Positions 36,359-44,613 of a stretch of 64,000 nt of DNA are shown piece after piece. The notes beneath the pieces are model-generated. The model was not told the DNA's origin, made no database searches, and saw only the letters and a program-made list of their open reading frames with translations. Source of the DNA: Bacteroidota bacterium (lineage in GTDB: Bacteria > Bacteroidota > Ignavibacteria > Kapaibacteriales > Kapaibacteriaceae); assembly GCA_018266735.1 (NCBI GenBank), contig JAFDZT010000004.1, positions 592,094 through 656,093 on the forward strand. Direction: 5' to 3'. The position numbers and the translations under genes were made by a program. The first letter of the stretch is position 1; the number at the start of each line of letters is the position of its first letter.

Positions 36359-37039
36359 CTACACTAGACCAGATATCAGATCGCTGATCTCGGCAGCAAT
36401 GTTCGCTCTCGCTTGCTGTTCAAACAGCTCGATGAAGTACGGTGTACTGTACAGATGTTGCCGTCCGAGAAAACGTTCTAAGAGCTCGATACGCTTTGAG
36501 GCGAACAAGGCGGAAGGGACGAATGCATACTCCTCGCGCACCTGTCGCGCGTACTCGTTGTAGCGCGACGTGGACGCGCCAAGGATGGCGAGATCGATAT
36601 CGCAGAGGAGGAGTTCGTCGGGTGCAGAGACGACGCTGTTGTGTTGCGTGACGAGTATCAGTTGGTGGACGTTCCGCTGTTCCTCTACTGGACATCCTTG
36701 CTCACGAAGGAACTCTACGGCCACCTCTGCCGATCGCTGTTCATTGTCGTGGGCATGCACGTCATAGACCACATCGTGATACCACAAGGCATAGCACACG
36801 TCGTGCGGTCGCTGCGCCAACGCCCTGTTTGCCTCAAACAGATACAGACATTCGACAAGATGCTGCAGCGTATGATAGGCGCGCTGAGGTTCCTGATACG
36901 CTTGAAGACATCGTTGATACGCCAGTTGAGACCCTGGACCATCTGCATCGAAGCCAAGTCCGTGCATGCAGCTCTGCCATGAACGTGCAAGGAAGGCAAG
37001 GTCGTTGGAGGGAAGTGCGTACGGTGTTGGTATGTTCAT
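36359..37039 (-). CDS. HD-superfamily metal-dependent phosphohydrolase (COG4339-like)
   Basis: 226 residues, no signal peptide. HD motifs: RAYHTLQHLVECL (first His), ALWYHDVVYDV (HD pair), EQRSAEVA and, later, LCDIDLAILG (Asp ligand). The combination matches the predicted HD phosphohydrolases of the COG4339 group; the physiological substrate (nucleotide or otherwise) is unknown. The closing segment is helical (LFEQQARANIAAEISDL). It has 90 bp downstream containing the 36302-36332 terminator, and follows a small exported protein gene upstream by 63 bp. Confidence 0.82.
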   Translation of the reverse strand: MNIPTPYALPSNDLAFLARSWQSCMHGLGFDADGPGSQLAYQRCLQAYQEPQRAYHTLQHLVECLYLFEANRALAQRPHDVCYALWYHDVVYDVHAHDNEQRSAEVAVEFLREQGCPVEEQRNVHQLILVTQHNSVVSAPDELLLCDIDLAILGASTSRYNEYARQVREEYAFVPSALFASKRIELLERFLGRQHLYSTPYFIELFEQQARANIAAEISDLISGLV

Positions 37040-37102
37040 AACGGGGATCGGTGTGCGCGAAGACCGAGCATGGTCGTAGCGCGATTCTGAGTTCGCTAAC
37101 TA

Positions 37103-37510
37103 TCATCTGCCACATTGTTCACGAAGCCATTCCTTCCACGGACGCTTCACGTCGTCGACCGTGTCGTAGTACCACAATTGTCGCGATCGAAGATGGTAGA
37201 TGAACATATACGTGCAAACCAACCTCTCTTCGGTGGAGTACCCTACCGCAACAACAAGGTATTGCTTCCCATAGCCAGGCAGTGACTTCTTCCAGTACTG
37301 GACGGACGTTTGTACGGAACTTTCTCGGGCGATCGTACACATCCTCTGTACCACGCATGAACTATCGACCATCGTCGTGACCGACAAGAAGGCCCGATCT
37401 TCGTTGGTACCCCCGCGCAATGTCAACGTCGTGAACAAAACCATTGCGACGACGGGAAGACAACGAAGCAGCGCGACAATGGCATGCACCGTTCCAATAG
37501 AATTCTGCAT
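37103..37510 (-). CDS. Small hypothetical protein with N-terminal hydrophobic segment
   Basis: 135 residues from the ATG at 37510 (alternative start 37615 overlaps the divergent ribB region). A hydrophobic stretch (AIVALLRCLPVVAMVLFTTL) at about 9-30 could be a signal peptide or anchor. The body includes YLVVAVGYSTEERLVCTYMF and a Trp/Arg-rich C-terminus (KRPWKEWLREQCGR). No family recognised. Same strand as the HD hydrolase. Confidence 0.5.
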   Translation of the reverse strand: MQNSIGTVHAIVALLRCLPVVAMVLFTTLTLRGGTNEDRAFLSVTTMVDSSCVVQRMCTIARESSVQTSVQYWKKSLPGYGKQYLVVAVGYSTEERLVCTYMFIYHLRSRQLWYYDTVDDVKRPWKEWLREQCGR

Positions 37511-37604
37511 GCATACAAGTTCAGGAATTTTCCTTGTATCGGCATTGAACCTGCTCACACCGCATTCTTGACCTACATCAATGCATCGCATTCCTGTGCC
37601 GACG

Positions 37605-37612
37605 TAGGTTTG
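37605..37612 (+). promoter_or_regulatory. -7 promoter element TAGGTTTG for ribB
   Basis: Exact TAnnTTTG 3 nt before the ribB ATG at 37616. A leaderless transcript excludes an FMN riboswitch here; none is visible. Confidence 0.6.
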
Positions 37613-37615
37613 CAC

Positions 37616-38221
37616 ATGACCACTTCACACCTGCGCGTTCAACGCGCGATCGAAGCATTGCAAGGCGGCAAGGGAATTGTGCTTTGCGACGACGACGACC
37701 GAGAGAACGAGGGCGATCTGATCTTCGCGGCCACGCTGATCTCGGTGCCGAACATGGCCTTCATGATCCGACATTGCAGCGGTATCGTCTGCCTGTGTCT
37801 TACGCCCGAACAGGCCGCAGCGCTTGCACTCGAGCCGATGGTATCGGAGAACACCAGTCGCTTTCGCACGGCATTCACGGTCTCGATCGAAGCGCGCGAC
37901 GGTGTGACGACGGGCGTGTCTGCAGCCGATCGTGTGCAGACGATCCGCGTGGCCATCGATCCGAACTCGAGTCCGGACCATCTTGCACGTCCGGGCCATG
38001 TGTTCCCGATCGTTGCGCATGCAGACGGGGTGCAGGGTCGACGTGGACATACCGAAGGGAGCATCGACCTGATGCGCCGTGCCGCCCTTCCTCCCTCTGC
38101 CGTCCTCTGCGAATTGATGAACGACGACGGAACGATGATGCGCGGCGCAACGCTCGAGCGCTTCGCCACACTCCATGCATTTCCCATGGTGACCATTGAT
38201 GATCTTGCCTCCACCTCTTGA
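37616..38221 (+). CDS. ribB: 3,4-dihydroxy-2-butanone 4-phosphate synthase
   Basis: 201 residues, stand-alone RibB without the RibA domain. Converts ribulose 5-phosphate to L-3,4-dihydroxy-2-butanone 4-phosphate + formate for riboflavin. Metal and catalytic motifs: DDDDRENEGDLIFAA, HCSGIVCLCL, TGVSAADRVQTI, RPGHVFPIVAHADGV and the HTEGSIDL acid/His segment. Start chosen by the promoter 3 nt upstream and by homologue length; the upstream frame to 37484 is not supported. Its end overlaps the Crp gene by 23 bp. No ribA, ribE or ribH is nearby. Confidence 0.93.
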   Translation: MTTSHLRVQRAIEALQGGKGIVLCDDDDRENEGDLIFAATLISVPNMAFMIRHCSGIVCLCLTPEQAAALALEPMVSENTSRFRTAFTVSIEARDGVTTGVSAADRVQTIRVAIDPNSSPDHLARPGHVFPIVAHADGVQGRRGHTEGSIDLMRRAALPPSAVLCELMNDDGTMMRGATLERFATLHAFPMVTIDDLASTS

Positions 38222-38786
38222 ACGACTTGCCGCGTACGTGGCTGCATGTCCGGGAATGGATGTGGCATCGGTGCAGGCGATCTGCGACCTGTTCCAGACG
38301 ATGCACGTGCATCGCGGAGAGGTGCTGCTGTGGGATGGTGCGGTGTGCGACAGGATCGTCTTCGTTGCCAACGGATGTGTGCGCATCTATCTGCCGATGC
38401 ACGAGCAGGAATGCACGCGATTACTTGCCTTTGATGGCGAGTTCGCCACATCGCTCGAGAGCTTTCTGTCTCGCACGCCATGCGCGGAGATCACACAAGC
38501 TGTGCACGACTCGACCCTCCTTGTGCTCCCCTATGCGCGCTTCGATCACGCTCGCACTTCCATTCCGGGTTGGCATGCCTTCTTCGAACACTATCTGCAA
38601 GACGCCTACATCAACAACACCCGTCGACTCTTGAGCTTGCTCACCAAGGATGCAACAGAGCGGTATCGCGACGTGATGCAAGAGCAACCGCACATCTCCG
38701 AACGGGTGACGGGCAGGATCTTGGCCTCGTATCTGAACATGTCGGAAGAAACGTTGAGTCGCATCCGGTCGAAGGAATCGTCCTGA
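38199..38786 (+). CDS. Crp/Fnr-family transcriptional regulator
   Basis: 195 residues from the ATG at 38199 (a TTG lies just before). N-terminal cyclic-nucleotide-binding-like domain at about 20-120 (HVHRGEVLLWDGAVCDRIVF, NGCVRIYLP, SFLSRTPCAEITQAV) and a C-terminal winged helix-turn-helix (RVTGRILASYLNMSEETLSRIR). The cNMP-contacting Arg/Glu cassette of true Crp is not obvious, so the ligand may differ. Typical of the Bacteroidota short Crp proteins. Overlaps ribB, so transcribed from the ribB promoter. Confidence 0.85.
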   Translation: MILPPPLERLAAYVAACPGMDVASVQAICDLFQTMHVHRGEVLLWDGAVCDRIVFVANGCVRIYLPMHEQECTRLLAFDGEFATSLESFLSRTPCAEITQAVHDSTLLVLPYARFDHARTSIPGWHAFFEHYLQDAYINNTRRLLSLLTKDATERYRDVMQEQPHISERVTGRILASYLNMSEETLSRIRSKESS

Positions 38787-38788
38787 TC

Positions 38789-38842
38789 TCTCCTTGTAAG
38801 AAGGAGAATATTACCTATATTTCTCCTTGTACGAAGGAGAAT
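38789..38842 (+). promoter_or_regulatory. Tandem palindromic operators around the DUF4143 ATPase promoter
   Basis: Two near-identical 21-bp palindromes, 38789-38809 and 38822-38842, 33 bp apart (about three helical turns), with arms TCTCCTT / AAGGAGA and centres GTAAG and GTACG. Between and into the second lies a TATATTTC -7-like box at 38816-38823. The second right arm carries the Shine-Dalgarno AAGGAG (38834-38839, 7 nt before the ATG at 38847), which would pair with the left arm CTCCTT in RNA. Dimeric repressor sites and translational masking are both plausible. Confidence 0.7.
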
Positions 38843-38846
38843 GTAC

Positions 38847-40181
38847 ATGGCAAATGGCTTAGAACCTACACTTCGGCGGGCTCTCGAGGACGTTGTTGCG
38901 GAGTCCGTTCGCAGCCCCATACCGTCGGGAACACCTCGGAAGACGTACGGACGTGTGTGGCTCCCGGGCAAAGCGACATCGGTGATCGGGATGCGACGCA
39001 CGGGGAAGACGATGTTCGTGCATCAACTTCGGCATGAACGCCTCCGCTCCGGTGTGCACCGCGAGCATCTCCCCTACATCAATTTTGAAGATGAGCGCTT
39101 GACGGGACTCGAGGGTCGCCACCTTGGCTTTCTCCTCGACGAGTATGCTCGGATCGTTTCGAATGCACCACAACAAGGAAACGTCCTGTGGTCCTTCGAC
39201 GAGATCCAGGTTGTGCCGGATTGGGAGCGCTTCATCCGTCGATGTCTGGATTCTGGAGTTGTGGATGTTGTGGTCTCCGGTTCCTCCGCTGACCTTCTTT
39301 CGCGTGAGATCGCAACGAGTCTGCGTGGCCGCGCGTGGGCCGTCCCCATGTTCCCCTTTGGATTTGCTGAGTACTTGACCCACAATGCGATCACGATCCC
39401 AACATCACACGGTTCGTTGACGAGCAAAACGCGTGGCGTGATCGAGCATGCATTCACAACATGGCTGCAACACGGTGGCATGCCGGAAACACTCGGGCAC
39501 GACACGGCCACACGGATGCAGGTTCTCCGTGACCATGTGGATGTTGTGATGCTGCGCGATGTCGTGGAGCGTCATGACGTTTCGAATGTTCACGGACTCC
39601 GTTGGCTTGTCCGACATCTCTTGGGCAATGCCGGATCGCTCTTTAGCGTAGAGAAGTTTCACGGAGTGCTGAAGGCACAAGGCGTGCCGATCGGTCGCGA
39701 CGCTCTCCATCACATGATAGGGCACTTGGAAGACTGCTTCCTGATCCGTGTTGTACAAATGGAGTCCACCTCAGAGCGCCAACGCATGGTGAATCCGCGC
39801 AAGATCTATCCTGTCGATCAAGGATTCATGTCGGTCTTCGACCGAAGTGGGAAGTCGAACATCGGTCATGCCCTCGAGACGTCCGTCCTCATTGAATTGG
39901 AGCGACGGAAGTGCGTCGTGACGTATGTGCGAACACCCGACGGGCATGAAGTGGACTTCCTGGCCCGTGATCCCGAAGGAAATACATTGCTCATTCAAGC
40001 ATGCGCCGATGCCAGTTCGACCGACACAGTGCAACGAGAAGTGCGCGCCCTCATCGAAGCCAAGCAACTCTACCCACACGCGAATGCGCTCTTGCTCACA
40101 CGAACACGGGATGGCTTACCAACAGCAGACGTACAGGGTGTTACTGCCCTGCCTGCATATGAGTGGATGTTGGAGGAATGA
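38847..40181 (+). CDS. AAA_14/DUF4143 ATPase, second copy
   Basis: 444 residues. P-loop domain: VIGMRRTGKTMF (Walker A), VLWSFDEIQ (Walker B), VVSGSSADLLS (sensor), then a winged-helix-like region (KFHGVLKAQGVPIGRDALHHM) and DUF4143 with a nuclease-like core (ALETSVLIELERR, GHEVDFLA). In the last motif the usual Lys is absent (LIQACAD), as in several members. Same family as 11077-12231 but only distantly similar. ATG at 38847 is chosen for its 7-nt spacing from AAGGAG. Isolated transcription unit with its own operator and terminator (40183-40209), typical of a mobile single-gene cassette. Role unknown. Confidence 0.85.
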   Translation: MANGLEPTLRRALEDVVAESVRSPIPSGTPRKTYGRVWLPGKATSVIGMRRTGKTMFVHQLRHERLRSGVHREHLPYINFEDERLTGLEGRHLGFLLDEYARIVSNAPQQGNVLWSFDEIQVVPDWERFIRRCLDSGVVDVVVSGSSADLLSREIATSLRGRAWAVPMFPFGFAEYLTHNAITIPTSHGSLTSKTRGVIEHAFTTWLQHGGMPETLGHDTATRMQVLRDHVDVVMLRDVVERHDVSNVHGLRWLVRHLLGNAGSLFSVEKFHGVLKAQGVPIGRDALHHMIGHLEDCFLIRVVQMESTSERQRMVNPRKIYPVDQGFMSVFDRSGKSNIGHALETSVLIELERRKCVVTYVRTPDGHEVDFLARDPEGNTLLIQACADASSTDTVQREVRALIEAKQLYPHANALLLTRTRDGLPTADVQGVTALPAYEWMLEE

Positions 40182-40182
40182 G

Positions 40183-40209
40183 AAAGGCCTCCTGTTGAGG
40201 GAGGCCTTT
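40183..40209 (+). terminator. Intrinsic terminator after the DUF4143 ATPase
   Basis: Perfect 10-bp stem AAAGGCCTCC / GGAGGCCTTT with a 7-nt loop; TTT at the 3' side (and AAA on the 5' side) makes it potentially bidirectional with the convergent histone-like gene. Confidence 0.8.
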
Positions 40210-40244
40210 CATCATGATCGATCGTCTGTCATTGCCTTGCCGCC

Positions 40245-40418
40245 TTACTTGGCCTTATCGGCAGCGATGGAGGCTTGGTTATAGGGCGTGATGAGCTTCT
40301 TGAGTGCGCCGGCGGCCTTACGAGCAGATGCGGCGCCCTTCTTGGTGGTGGTGTTGTGTTGTGCCTGAAACTCGTTCATGAGCTTCACCATTTCCTCGTA
40401 CAACTCTTGCTTCGTCAT
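40245..40418 (-). CDS. Histone H1-like small basic protein
   Basis: 57 residues, missed by length filters. MTKQELYEEMVKLMNEFQAQ, then a Lys/Ala-rich tail with KGAASARKAAGALKKL, which resembles the KGN-AAGTRARKAMQELKKLA core of Bacteroidota histone H1/Hc1-like proteins, presumed nucleoid-associated. GGAGG sits 6 nt before the ATG at 40418; an ATG at 40424 directly follows it and is therefore too close. A TATTATTG box (one mismatch) lies about 60 nt upstream, so this highly expressed-type gene has a leader. Convergent with the ATPase gene through the 40183-40209 hairpin. Confidence 0.75.
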   Translation of the reverse strand: MTKQELYEEMVKLMNEFQAQHNTTTKKGAASARKAAGALKKLITPYNQASIAADKAK

Positions 40419-40527
40419 GGTCATCCTCCGATGAAAAGTGTTTGTTTGCGGTCCGTGGTTGGTCCCCGACGGTCAATAATACCATTCTGGAGCAGAAGAG
40501 CAAGCGTTTTCGCTCCTCCCTGCCGCC

Positions 40528-41490
40528 TTAGAACATTGCCTGCAGCGTGAAATAGAGTCCGTGCGAGATGAGTCCGAGGTTGGCGTTGGCATAGTTCGCA
40601 TCCCACGAGGTGAAGCGCAAGACGCGATACTCCACACGTCCCCACTGACCATAAAAGCCCGCCCCAAGAGAATAGTGCGTGATGGTGGCAAGGCGATCTT
40701 CAAACGCACCCGGGGTCTTCGCACGCTCATATGTGAACCCCGTCCCGAATCGCCACGATGCGAACAGACCATAGACGGGTTCTTGCACACAGAGTCCAAG
40801 ACTGCGGTACTCCGCACCGGAATTGTAGCTGCCCCAAGGCAGGTTTTTAAGGTCAGGGAACGACATCATGCTCATCCACCCGTACTCGTACAGGAGCATC
40901 ACATGCGGGATGGGGGCAAAGCCAATGCCAAGCAGACCAGGTGAGATCGGAAAGTCGGAATACGATGGACCTGCAACAGCAAAGGTGCCCCACACACTTG
41001 CAACAAAGTTCGTGCGGTGGTCGATCACGGAATGCGGAATGGGGTCTCTGTTGATAGCGCGCAACGAGTCTTCGATGTGTTGCAGCTGTTGCGCACTCAA
41101 CGTATCGAATGTGCGCACGCGAATGGCGCGAGGCGTGATGTCGTATGCCGTTCCGACAAGCTGATCGACCAAGAATCCCACGCCGGCCGGACTGTAGGCA
41201 TTGAATGCTCCCCACCAATTGCGCTGCAGATCGAGGGTGCGATAGCTCACTCCGGAATCATGCGTGAACTGCAGGGCATGACGTCGACCATTGCGAAGCG
41301 AGACACTCGGCGCAATGGATGAGTCTGCGGTATAGAGAAGGTTCAATGGGATCGGTTCTCCTGTATACACGTCTTTCACCGTTGTACTCGGCGGAACGCG
41401 TACAATGATGTTCTCACGCAGGTCCGAGCCCGATATCCACGCGCACGACGTACAGCATACCCCCACGATGAGCACCAGGAAGAACTTCAT
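40528..41490 (-). CDS. Hypothetical lipoprotein, possibly outer-membrane associated
   Basis: 320 residues from the ATG at 41490. Lipoprotein signal (MKFFLVLIVGVCCTSC). N-terminal part up to about 70 is a small domain similar in outline to PEGA-type modules (VRVPPSTTVKDVYTGEPIPL). The C-terminal ~150 residues alternate Gly, aromatic and charged residues (GYGWM-type strands, GAGFYGQWGRVEYRVLRF, LYFTLQAMF) and end in Phe, like a small barrel. No named family recognised. A weak TACATTGT box precedes the start by 3 nt. Divergent from the SulP transporter. Confidence 0.6.
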   Translation of the reverse strand: MKFFLVLIVGVCCTSCAWISGSDLRENIIVRVPPSTTVKDVYTGEPIPLNLLYTADSSIAPSVSLRNGRRHALQFTHDSGVSYRTLDLQRNWWGAFNAYSPAGVGFLVDQLVGTAYDITPRAIRVRTFDTLSAQQLQHIEDSLRAINRDPIPHSVIDHRTNFVASVWGTFAVAGPSYSDFPISPGLLGIGFAPIPHVMLLYEYGWMSMMSFPDLKNLPWGSYNSGAEYRSLGLCVQEPVYGLFASWRFGTGFTYERAKTPGAFEDRLATITHYSLGAGFYGQWGRVEYRVLRFTSWDANYANANLGLISHGLYFTLQAMF

Positions 41491-41534
41491 GCAACAATGT
41501 AGTGCAATTCTCAATTCCTTTCCATATTGTCTGC

Positions 41535-43082
41535 ATGCGATTCGCCATCACACCTCCCAACTTCGGATCGGCCGGACGGGACATCCCCGCCGGCATCGTC
41601 GTCTTCCTTGTTGCCCTACCGCTCTGCCTTGGCATTGCTCTTGCCTCGGGAGCGCCGCTCATGAGTGGCGTGATGGCGGGGATCGTGGGCGGTACGGTCG
41701 TGGCCTTGTTCTCGGGATCGGAACTGTCGGTGAGCGGACCCGCTGCTGGCCTTGCCGTTGTCGTCCTCCATGCCATTCAGTCGCTCGGCTCCTTCGAAGT
41801 GTTCCTCTGCGCCGTTGTCATCGCCGGACTGTTGCAGATCGTGCTCGGCATTGCACGTGCCGGCGTTATCGGCGACTTCGTACCAGTGAGTGTCATTCGC
41901 GGCATGCTGGCCGCGATCGGCGTGATGATCATCCTCAAGCAGATCCCCCATGCTGTGGGATGGGATGCAGAAGGCGAGGTCGACGAAGAGATCATTCAGC
42001 CGTTCCATCACAGTCCACTCGAACATCTCGCCAACATCTTCGACAACATCACTATTGGTGCGATGATCATCTCGGCATCGTGCCTTGCGCTGTTGTTGTT
42101 GTGGGACAGCCCGTTCCTAAAGAAGCGCGCGTGGACGAAGCTCATTCCCGGTCCCCTGCTCGCCGTCATTCTCGGCATGGTGATGAATGAGCTCTTCACC
42201 ATGTCGGCCTCGCCTCTCATGCTCACCCATGAAAGCGGTCACCTCGTCCAACTTCCTGTTGGCGCTTCGCTCTCATCGATGATCGTTCTTCCGAACTTCT
42301 CACACATGCTCTCGCCCGACGTGCTCGTCGTGGCCGTCACCATTGCGTTGATCGGCAGTGTCGAGTCGCTCCTTTCCATCGAAGCGGCCGATCAGCTCGA
42401 TCCCGAGAAGCGCATCTCAAACACGAATCGCGAGCTCGTCGCACAAGGCATTGGCAACACCGTGTCGGGTCTGCTCGGCGGTCTCCCCATCACCTCTGTC
42501 ATTGTCCGCTCAAGCACGAACGTCTATGCAGGCGGACGGAGTCGCCTTGCCGCCTTCACCCATGGCCTCATGCTTCTCGTCTGCGTGCTTGCCATTCCCA
42601 TGTTGCTCAACCACATCCCGCTTGCCGCGCTGGCAGCCATTCTCATCAGTGTTGGCTATAAGCTCACGTCGGTGAAGGTCGTGCGAGAGATGTGGCAGGA
42701 CGGATGGCAACAGTTCGTGCTCTTTGCCGTGACGCTCGTGGCCATTGTGGCCACCGATCTGCTCATCGGCATTGGGATCGGTCTTGCCATCGGCATCACG
42801 TACATCATCCGAACGAACATGATCAAAAGCGTGGTGTTGGTCAACGACGGCAAGCACTATCTCTTGCGGTTCAACAAGGACATGTCGTTCGTGAACAAGT
42901 CCGAGCTCAAGCAGCATCTGCGTTCCATCCCCGATCGGTCCGACGTGATCATCGATGGCACGAAGATCCACTTCATCGATCACGACATCTATGAGATGAT
43001 CGGCGAGTTCGCCTCAGGCGCGCCGTACCGCGGTATCACGGTTGAGTATCGACATGTCTTTGGCAAGGGACGTCACTCCTAA
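41535..43082 (+). CDS. SulP-family anion transporter, probable bicarbonate/anion permease
   Basis: 515 residues, 10-14 membrane segments from about residue 18 to 400. SulP landmarks: GIALASGAPLMSGVMAGIVGG, SGPAAGLAVVV, and VESLLSIEAADQLDPEKRISNTN (conserved anion-path region), with a short degenerate STAS-like tail (DGKHYLLRFNKDMSFVNK...VIIDGTKIHFIDHDI). The partner carbonic anhydrase 9 bp downstream makes bicarbonate (or sulfate with pH coupling) the likely substrate, an inference from linkage. Start at 41535 chosen; the frame to 41502 adds 11 residues without support. Confidence 0.9.
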   Translation: MRFAITPPNFGSAGRDIPAGIVVFLVALPLCLGIALASGAPLMSGVMAGIVGGTVVALFSGSELSVSGPAAGLAVVVLHAIQSLGSFEVFLCAVVIAGLLQIVLGIARAGVIGDFVPVSVIRGMLAAIGVMIILKQIPHAVGWDAEGEVDEEIIQPFHHSPLEHLANIFDNITIGAMIISASCLALLLLWDSPFLKKRAWTKLIPGPLLAVILGMVMNELFTMSASPLMLTHESGHLVQLPVGASLSSMIVLPNFSHMLSPDVLVVAVTIALIGSVESLLSIEAADQLDPEKRISNTNRELVAQGIGNTVSGLLGGLPITSVIVRSSTNVYAGGRSRLAAFTHGLMLLVCVLAIPMLLNHIPLAALAAILISVGYKLTSVKVVREMWQDGWQQFVLFAVTLVAIVATDLLIGIGIGLAIGITYIIRTNMIKSVVLVNDGKHYLLRFNKDMSFVNKSELKQHLRSIPDRSDVIIDGTKIHFIDHDIYEMIGEFASGAPYRGITVEYRHVFGKGRHS

Positions 43083-43091
43083 GGAGCACAC

Positions 43092-43736
43092 ATGGAATCG
43101 TACGAACGACTACTCCTGAACAACAAGGCCTTTGTCCAAGACAAGCTGAACATTCGCGAGGATTACTTCTCGCGCATGGTCGACGAGCAGCATCCCGACT
43201 TCCTGTGGATCGGCTGTTCCGACTCCCGCGTCCCCGCCAACGAGGTCACCGGCACCGAGCCCGGCGAGTTGTTCGTGCATCGCAACGTGGCCAACCTTGT
43301 GATCCATACCGACTTCAACATGCTCAGCGTGTTGCAGTATGCTGTGGATGTGCTCGGTGTGCACCATGTGATCGTGTGCGGACATTATGGCTGCGGCGGC
43401 ATCAAGACAGCACTCACACGCAAGGATCTTGGACTGATCAACAAGTGGTTGCGTCACATCAAGGATGTATATCGCTTTCACGAGCGAGAGCTTGTATCGA
43501 TCACCGATGAGAAGCAACGCTTCGACCGACTTGTCGAGCTCAACGTGATCGAACAAGTGGGCCACCTTGCCGAGATCTCCTTTGTGCAAAAGGCCTGGCG
43601 CAAGGAACAACGTCCCACACTCCACGGCTGGATCTACGACATCCACACGGGACTCCTCAAGGAACTCATCAAGATCGAGCCCGGCGAATACCCCGACGAC
43701 ATCTACCAATACAGATTCGACGAAGAAGAGATGTAA
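43092..43736 (+). CDS. Beta-class carbonic anhydrase
   Basis: 214 residues. Interconverts CO2 and bicarbonate, zinc enzyme. Zinc ligands Cys42 (GCSDSRV, with Asp44 and Arg46), His98 and Cys101 (VCGHYGCGG); also [15 protein letters not shown]. The tail ([16 protein letters not shown]) is characteristic of the beta class. AAGGAG at 43081-43086, 5 nt spacing, sets the ATG. Forms a two-gene unit with the SulP transporter, an arrangement known for SulP-CA bicarbonate uptake or pH handling. Confidence 0.95.
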   Translation: MESYERLLLNNKAFVQDKLNIREDYFSRMVDEQHPDFLWIGCSDSRVPANEVTGTEPGELFVHRNVANLVIHTDFNMLSVLQYAVDVLGVHHVIVCGHYGCGGIKTALTRKDLGLINKWLRHIKDVYRFHERELVSITDEKQRFDRLVELNVIEQVGHLAEISFVQKAWRKEQRPTLHGWIYDIHTGLLKELIKIEPGEYPDDIYQYRFDEEEM

Positions 43737-43746
43737 GGCGGCAAGG

Positions 43747-44550
43747 CTAGTTCACTTGGTACGGAATGACAATGGGGTCCAGACACTGTGGCACCCAAGG
43801 TCCGTGTTTACGTGCAGCCATTTTGAATTCAGGGCGCACGAAGAAGTACACAAGCGTAGGCGTCGAACCAAGTTTCTTTTTGAGATCTGCGATCACACTT
43901 GTGATGTCAACTCGTGCTCTCGGATACTTGGATGCACCGAGGCTCCTCACCTGAATGATGCTACTATCGCAGGCCGGGATCGGACTCAGCCCGACTGCGA
44001 GCGAACAGATCGTCGTACCCTTGCACTTCGTATCAAAGGCAAGCATGGTCGTAAGCGTTGTATCATACCGTGGCTTGTGGAAGCCGCCATCTCCGGGATC
44101 AAAGCGGATGCTCGTATCGATCTCAATGGCACCGCGCGAGATCATCGATGCAGAGATGGGCTTAGAAAGTGCGAGAAAACCAAAATGATATCCCCCGGCT
44201 CCAACCCACATGATATTGTAATACACGTCACTCTCACCTCCATATCGACCAACGCATCCAGGTGCAGTTGCTTCCAAGGTATACACACCGGCTGGAACGT
44301 TATACAAGATCCACTCACCCTTCGCATTCGTCATGCCGGTATAGCGATTGGTCTCGTCGTAGATAGCAACGGTAACGCCCGAAAGATCCTCCATCGGATT
44401 GCCATACTCATCCATGATCTCTACCTCGCCTTTGATGGAGTTCTTTGACGGTGTGGCAGGATCGGTAGGGTTGTTGTGCGAACAACCGATCAGGCTGAAC
44501 GCAGCAACAATGGCAATGCATGAAACAAAACGCGCAGAGATCGACAGCAT
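43747..44550 (-). CDS. CarboxypepD_reg-like lipoprotein
   Basis: 267 residues from the ATG at 44550 (44562 also possible). Lipobox SLIGC. A regulatory-like beta-sandwich at about 38-115 (IKGEVEIMDEYGNPMEDLSG, GEWILYNVPAGVYTLEATAPG) then a second beta domain with three Cys (TKCKGTTICS, PACDSS) and an Arg-rich C-terminus ending in PQCLDPIVIPYQVN. Same architecture and several shared blocks as the gene at 54735 (DEYGNP, VGAG, CLDPIV/CLEPAV), so a small lipoprotein family of this genome. Function unknown; likely envelope-anchored. Confidence 0.72.
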   Translation of the reverse strand: MLSISARFVSCIAIVAAFSLIGCSHNNPTDPATPSKNSIKGEVEIMDEYGNPMEDLSGVTVAIYDETNRYTGMTNAKGEWILYNVPAGVYTLEATAPGCVGRYGGESDVYYNIMWVGAGGYHFGFLALSKPISASMISRGAIEIDTSIRFDPGDGGFHKPRYDTTLTTMLAFDTKCKGTTICSLAVGLSPIPACDSSIIQVRSLGASKYPRARVDITSVIADLKKKLGSTPTLVYFFVRPEFKMAARKHGPWVPQCLDPIVIPYQVN

Positions 44551-44613
44551 GGTCACCCCCATTCAATGGATCGTACTTCGTATCACAGGAACAACATCAG
44601 TCTACTGAAAGGG

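Noticed and set aside
37523..37532. GGAATTTTCC short palindrome
   Set aside because: Only 10 bp and AT-centred; expected by chance and not repeated near other starts.
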